A stretch of 35,391 nucleotides of DNA from an uncultured Lachnospiraceae bacterium (GTDB lineage: Bacteria; Bacillota; Clostridia; Lachnospirales; Lachnospiraceae). The notes beneath the pieces were generated by a model, which made no database searches, was not told where the DNA came from, and saw only the letters and a program-made list of their open reading frames with translations. The stretch lies in assembly GCA_902789175.1 (NCBI GenBank), contig CADANF010000037.1, positions 1 to 35,391 on the forward strand, written 5' to 3'. Each line of letters opens with the position of its first letter. Position 1 is the first letter of the stretch. Shown here piece by piece: positions 32,461 through 35,391 of this stretch. Position numbers and translations under genes: made by a program.

Positions 32461-32623
32461 CTAGTATAACGTCACTTAAATAACTGGACCGAATGCTTGC
32501 CTGCTTACATCGATAGCACGCCTCAAAAATCCTCAGCGTAGCCTGCTACGCCTACGTTTTGAGACGCACTCTCGAGCAAGCATTCAGCGCATTAGTCCAG
32601 TTATTTTGCGAACGTTATACTAG
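32461..32623 (-). mobile_element. MITE-like inverted-repeat element, copy 3 (163 bp, inverted)
   Basis: The same element in reverse: CTAGTATAACGTCACTTAAA at the left and TTTTGCGAACGTTATACTAG at the right. It starts 9 bases after the AraC-type stop codon. The centre is a few bases shorter than in copies 1 and 2. Confidence 0.85.
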
Positions 32624-32685
32624 GGAGTTTTTATCGAATCAACGCTTACCGAAACTTAATATCTCTGGGATTCACTATGGGACTA

Positions 32686-32740
32686 CTTTACATAAAAATG
32701 GACCACAGCCCCCGGGACTGTGGTCCATTTTTATGTTAAC
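32686..32740. repeat. 55-bp palindrome, nearly full copy (O)
   Basis: CTTTACATAAAAATGGACC to CATTTTTATGTTAAC, with GGACCACAG/CTGTGGTCC-like arms around CCCCCGGG. The 62 bases between MITE 3 and this copy show no gene. Confidence 0.88.
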
Positions 32741-32756
32741 TTGATGGAGAGTGAAA

Positions 32757-33467
32757 ATGCAAGGTTTAATGATAGGAATAGGAGTGGGAATTGCTCCAGG
32801 AATGCTTACAGATGAGGCAAAACAGGCAATCAAAATGGCGGATATGATAACCATCCCTGTTGAAGATAAAGAAAAAAGCAGGGCTTATAAACTGGCTGAA
32901 TCAGCGATTCCTGAATTAAAAGATAAACAGATCTTAATGCTTGATTTTAAGATGGAAAGAGATAATAAACTTGAGTCAGAGAATCATTTGCAATTATATA
33001 AAGTAATTAAAGAGTATATTAAGCAAGGGAAAAATGTGGCATTTCTGACTATCGGTGACCCTGCAATATATTCTACATTTTCTTATATGATGGACAAAGC
33101 AAAGACCGATGGGATCTGCTGTAAAATGATAAGTGGGGTTTCTGCTGTATCTGCCTGTGCGGGACGGCTGGGGATTCCTTTATCTTGCGGAAATGAAATG
33201 ATACATATAATTCCAGGGATTGAAAACCTTAAGGAGGTTCTGGATTATCCTGGAACGAAGGTAATCATGAAATGTGGTAAAAATATAGCTAAAGTTAAGC
33301 AGATTCTTAAAGACTACGAAGAAAGAAACTTAAAGTCAGGAATTAAAATTGCTATTTACGCAGTTTCAGAATGTGGTATGATAGACGAGGCTTGTTATGA
33401 GGGAATTTCAAATATCCCTGATGATGCAGGTTACATGACTACAATCATAGTAAAAAAAGCAGATTAA
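32757..33467 (+). CDS. tetrapyrrole methylase-like protein, CbiL-like
   Basis: 236 residues. The overall pattern is that of precorrin-2/cobalt-factor-2 C20-methyltransferases: an N-terminal GIGVGIAPGMLT, VAFLTIGDPAIYSTFSYMMD (about 96-115), MISGVSAVSACAGRLGIPLS and a C-terminal TTIIVKK. These enzymes transfer a methyl group from SAM to the corrin ring. The N-terminal GPGDP loop of the family reads GIAPG here, two residues shorter, and no other cobalamin gene is nearby. Its activity or substrate may have changed. The ATG at 32757 follows GGAG; the GTG at 32751 is too close to it. Confidence 0.7.
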   Translation: MQGLMIGIGVGIAPGMLTDEAKQAIKMADMITIPVEDKEKSRAYKLAESAIPELKDKQILMLDFKMERDNKLESENHLQLYKVIKEYIKQGKNVAFLTIGDPAIYSTFSYMMDKAKTDGICCKMISGVSAVSACAGRLGIPLSCGNEMIHIIPGIENLKEVLDYPGTKVIMKCGKNIAKVKQILKDYEERNLKSGIKIAIYAVSECGMIDEACYEGISNIPDDAGYMTTIIVKKAD

Positions 33468-33519
33468 AAAACAAAAATGGACCATAGTCCCGGAGGTTGT
33501 GGTCCACAATTATGTAAAC
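33465..33519. repeat. 55-bp palindrome copy (P), left end eroded
   Basis: Overlaps the TAA stop of the CbiL-like gene. ACAAAAATGGACCATAGTCC, core CCCGGAGG, right end GGTCCACAATTATGTAAAC. The left GTTAAC is lost to an A run. Confidence 0.75.
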
Positions 33520-33552
33520 TGGATAAGGATAGAGAATAAAGGAGAAATAAAA

Positions 33553-33918
33553 ATGACTTGTTTAGGAAATATCATATGGATGATCTTTGGAGGAATCTGG
33601 AGTGCATTAGGATGGTGCATAGCCGGCATACTCTGGTGTATATCGATTGTTGGAATACCAGTGGGACTTCAATGTTTTAAGCTGGCATCTATATCCCTTG
33701 ACCCATTTGGAAAAGATATAGAATATGATGGAGGAGCGGGATCATTTATCTTAAATATCATCTGGTTTATTGTTTCAGGTATGGAACTTGCCTTAGGAAA
33801 TGCCATTATTGGTTTGATATTTTGCATGACAGTTGTGGGAATTCCTTTTGGCCTGCAGTTCTTTAAAATCGCAAAACTGGCTCTTTGCCCATTCGGCGCA
33901 AGAGTAGTAAGAAAATAG
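33553..33918 (+). CDS. yccF: YccF-family inner-membrane protein
   Basis: 121 residues built from two similar halves. Each has NIIW, a hydrophobic helix pair, VGIPVGLQCFKLASISLDPF or VGIPFGLQFFKIAKLALCPF, and then G-R/K. This duplication and the VGIP-GLQ-FK motif define the YccF family. It is a small membrane protein of unknown function, possibly a partner of a transporter. AAAGGAG sets the start at 33553; a GTG at 33499 lies in a palindrome copy. The TAG stop touches the next palindrome. Confidence 0.92.
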   Translation: MTCLGNIIWMIFGGIWSALGWCIAGILWCISIVGIPVGLQCFKLASISLDPFGKDIEYDGGAGSFILNIIWFIVSGMELALGNAIIGLIFCMTVVGIPFGLQFFKIAKLALCPFGARVVRK

Positions 33919-33972
33919 TTAACATAAAAATGGACCACAGTCCCGGGGGCTGTGGTCCATTTTTATGTTAAC
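33918..33972. repeat. 55-bp palindrome, perfect-type copy (Q)
   Basis: The most regular copy: GTTAACATAAAAATGGACCA and exact complement at the right, GGACCACAG pairing with CTGTGGTCC around TCCCGGGGG. It begins on the G of the yccF TAG. Confidence 0.95.
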
Positions 33973-33990
33973 TACTTTAAGAATATAAAA

Positions 33991-34019
33991 AAAACCTCGT
34001 CAAAGACGAGGCTTTTTTT
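33991..34019. terminator. strong bidirectional terminator
   Basis: CCTCGTC (33995-34001) and GACGAGG (34005-34011) around AAA, with eight A before and seven T after. It follows palindrome Q directly, so yccF has two terminators in a row. The 150 bases after it are AT-rich with no gene. Confidence 0.9.
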
Positions 34020-34174
34020 AACAATAAACAATAAATAAATGAGAGAGTTACGAAAAAACTTTATGGTCTTAATATAAACTATAGTTATGAACATAATATT
34101 AACAAAAATGAAACGTTTGGTAAATTAATGATGAATTTGTGTAAATAATTTGAAATAAGCCATAAAAAAGAATC

Positions 34175-35391
34175 CTAGTATAAGCGTTATTAATTAACTC
34201 GACTGTTTAACAGGCAAAGTATCTACGACAACTTCTTCACTGGGATCAATCTCCTCAAGCTTATATTTCCAGTGATAAACAACAGGGTTCTCGTTGATTT
34301 CATCAAAGTATTTATAAATTCTGGTTACGAGTTCTTCTTTAGTTTTTACTCGTATCCCTTTCAATGCCTGACGGGTAAGCTTACTAAAGAAGCCTTCTAC
34401 AAGATTCAGCCAAGAACCATGTTTTGGTGTGAATACAAATTCAAATCTACCTGGAACAGTAGCAAGATATTTTCTTGTTTCCTCGGAAGAATGAACTTTT
34501 AAATTATCAAGTACTAAACGGATTTTATCTCCTTTGGGATACTTTGCATCTAGCAGTTTCAAGAACTCTATATAATCCTTACTGTTATGAGATTCCTTAA
34601 CTAATGGAATTGCTTCGCCAGTTTGTAAATCTATCCCTGCAAGTAATGAAACAGTGCCAAGCCTTTTATACTCATAATCTCTACTAATTGTTTTATGCTT
34701 GTCGTCTGGTGCAAGATCGTCTGAAGTATTAGCAATAGCTTGAATACCTGGCTTTTTATCATACGAAAGTACATGTACAACTTGCCCATCTTCAGAGAGT
34801 GGCAGTAACTTTCCGGTCTCATCAAACTGCATTGAAAGCTGTTTGTATACAAGAAGTACATTATGCATTTTACTTTCAAAATCAGGATCACGGTTCTCAC
34901 AGTAATATGTGATCTTGTTAGGCTTAATATCTGCCTCTTCAAGTATTGTACGTACCTTAGATTGACTTATGGTAGATAGCCTTAAATGACCAGCTTGCTC
35001 AGCATATTTGTTAATATGCTTGGTCAGTAACGCTCTGGTCCATACCTCGGCTGCATAACCTAAATCAACAGGTTTTTGGCATGCAAGATTGATGATCCAT
35101 GCTTTTTCGTCATCTGTGATTTCTGCATTTCTACCACGCCCAGGGGCATCAAAGAGGGCATTTTCAACACCGCCTTCTTTAAACTTTTTCAAACATAATA
35201 AAACGCTGCATCTGTTGATACCTACTTTATCAGCAATTTCGTCAATTGATGTTGCGTCAGCACGAAGCAATAGAATTCGGGCTCTTCCAACGGTTTGTGC
35301 CTGAATGGTTCTCGAACGAGTCTGAAGTTCCAAGTATTCTCGTTCCTCTGTTGTAAGTATTATTGCTTCTGCTTTTCTGCCCATGATATAA
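34175..35391 (-). mobile_element. IS630-family insertion sequence, cut by the window edge
   Basis: Left end at about 34175: CTAGTATAAGCGTTATTAA, 3 bases before the transposase stop. This resembles the CTAGTATAACGTT ends of the three MITEs. The right end lies beyond the window, so the target duplication (TA in this family) cannot be checked. Confidence 0.75.
34194..35384 (-). CDS. IS630-family transposase
   Basis: 396 residues, apparently full length. An N-terminal helix-turn-helix (SIDEIADKVGINRCSVLLCL, about 45-65) and second DNA-binding part are followed by the DDE catalytic core: first Asp in SYDKKPGIQAI (usual form DEKP), second Asp in LVLDNLKVH and Glu in HGSWLNLVEGFFSKL. It cuts and pastes DNA at TA targets. 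The frame is intact, so it could still act on its own element and on the MITEs. Confidence 0.92.
   Translation of the reverse strand: MGRKAEAIILTTEEREYLELQTRSRTIQAQTVGRARILLLRADATSIDEIADKVGINRCSVLLCLKKFKEGGVENALFDAPGRGRNAEITDDEKAWIINLACQKPVDLGYAAEVWTRALLTKHINKYAEQAGHLRLSTISQSKVRTILEEADIKPNKITYYCENRDPDFESKMHNVLLVYKQLSMQFDETGKLLPLSEDGQVVHVLSYDKKPGIQAIANTSDDLAPDDKHKTISRDYEYKRLGTVSLLAGIDLQTGEAIPLVKESHNSKDYIEFLKLLDAKYPKGDKIRLVLDNLKVHSSEETRKYLATVPGRFEFVFTPKHGSWLNLVEGFFSKLTRQALKGIRVKTKEELVTRIYKYFDEINENPVVYHWKYKLEEIDPSEEVVVDTLPVKQSS

Noticed and set aside
32559-32744. A 61-codon frame after the AraC-type gene
   Set aside because: It is made of MITE copy 3 and palindrome copy O and has no ribosome site.
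3254-33972. The 55-bp palindromes as CRISPR repeats or tRNA-like genes
   Set aside because: They are spread singly between genes over 30 kb with no regular spacers, and have no tRNA fold.

Overview
The window looks like chromosomal DNA of a low-to-moderate GC Firmicute of the class Clostridia, most likely a Lachnospiraceae-type anaerobe. This rests on strong AGGAGG-like ribosome sites, a FeoA-FeoA-FeoB-Cys-rich cluster, an oxygen-sensitive ThiH route to the thiazole, a large iron-sulfur flavoprotein and a sortase-type surface protein. I do not assign a genus.

Layout. 1-3115 is AT-rich and accessory: the first codons of a leftward gene, a membrane-anchored unknown, a MazG-like pyrophosphohydrolase, a 40-residue membrane peptide, a frameshifted immunity-like gene, a small methyltransferase and a DUF3916-like gene. 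3333-7849 holds single housekeeping or transport genes (polytopic membrane protein, P-loop kinase, TIM-barrel isomerase, SfsA, cation/proton antiporter). 8062-13912 is a three-gene DUF4132-type operon with its own sigma-A promoter. Its two large reading frames lie in one frame, separated only by a TAA. 14163-17377 is the ferrous-iron operon, with a promoter, operator-like repeats and an attenuator-like hairpin. 17625-20678 has an acyltransferase and a frameshifted sortase-anchored surface protein. 20970-24109 has a 936-residue iron-sulfur/FAD oxidoreductase and a TSCPD protein. 24234-28499 is a thiamin operon (TPP riboswitch, thiE, thiS, thiF, thiG, thiH). 28563-31220 on the minus strand is a three-gene ABC-2 exporter, divergent from an AraC-type regulator (31549-32451). 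The right end has an orphan CbiL-like methylase, a YccF membrane protein and an IS630-family transposase that runs to the window edge.

Two repeat families are the most striking feature. First, about 17 copies or fragments of a 55-bp palindrome (GTTAAC ends, A-tract, GC stem with a CCCGGG core, T-tract) sit between genes. They often supply or touch the stop codon of the gene before them and look like bidirectional terminator hairpins. Second, three ~165-bp inverted-repeat elements with CTAGTATAACG ends lie at 18740, 25211 and 32461. Their termini closely resemble the end of the IS630 element at 34175, so they look like MITEs that it could mobilise. One forms the stop codon of thiE inside the thiamin operon.

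Three genes (1538-1902, 8609-13912, 18980-20678) carry a single lesion. Two of these are explained by one base in a short A run, so sequencing error must be weighed against true decay.
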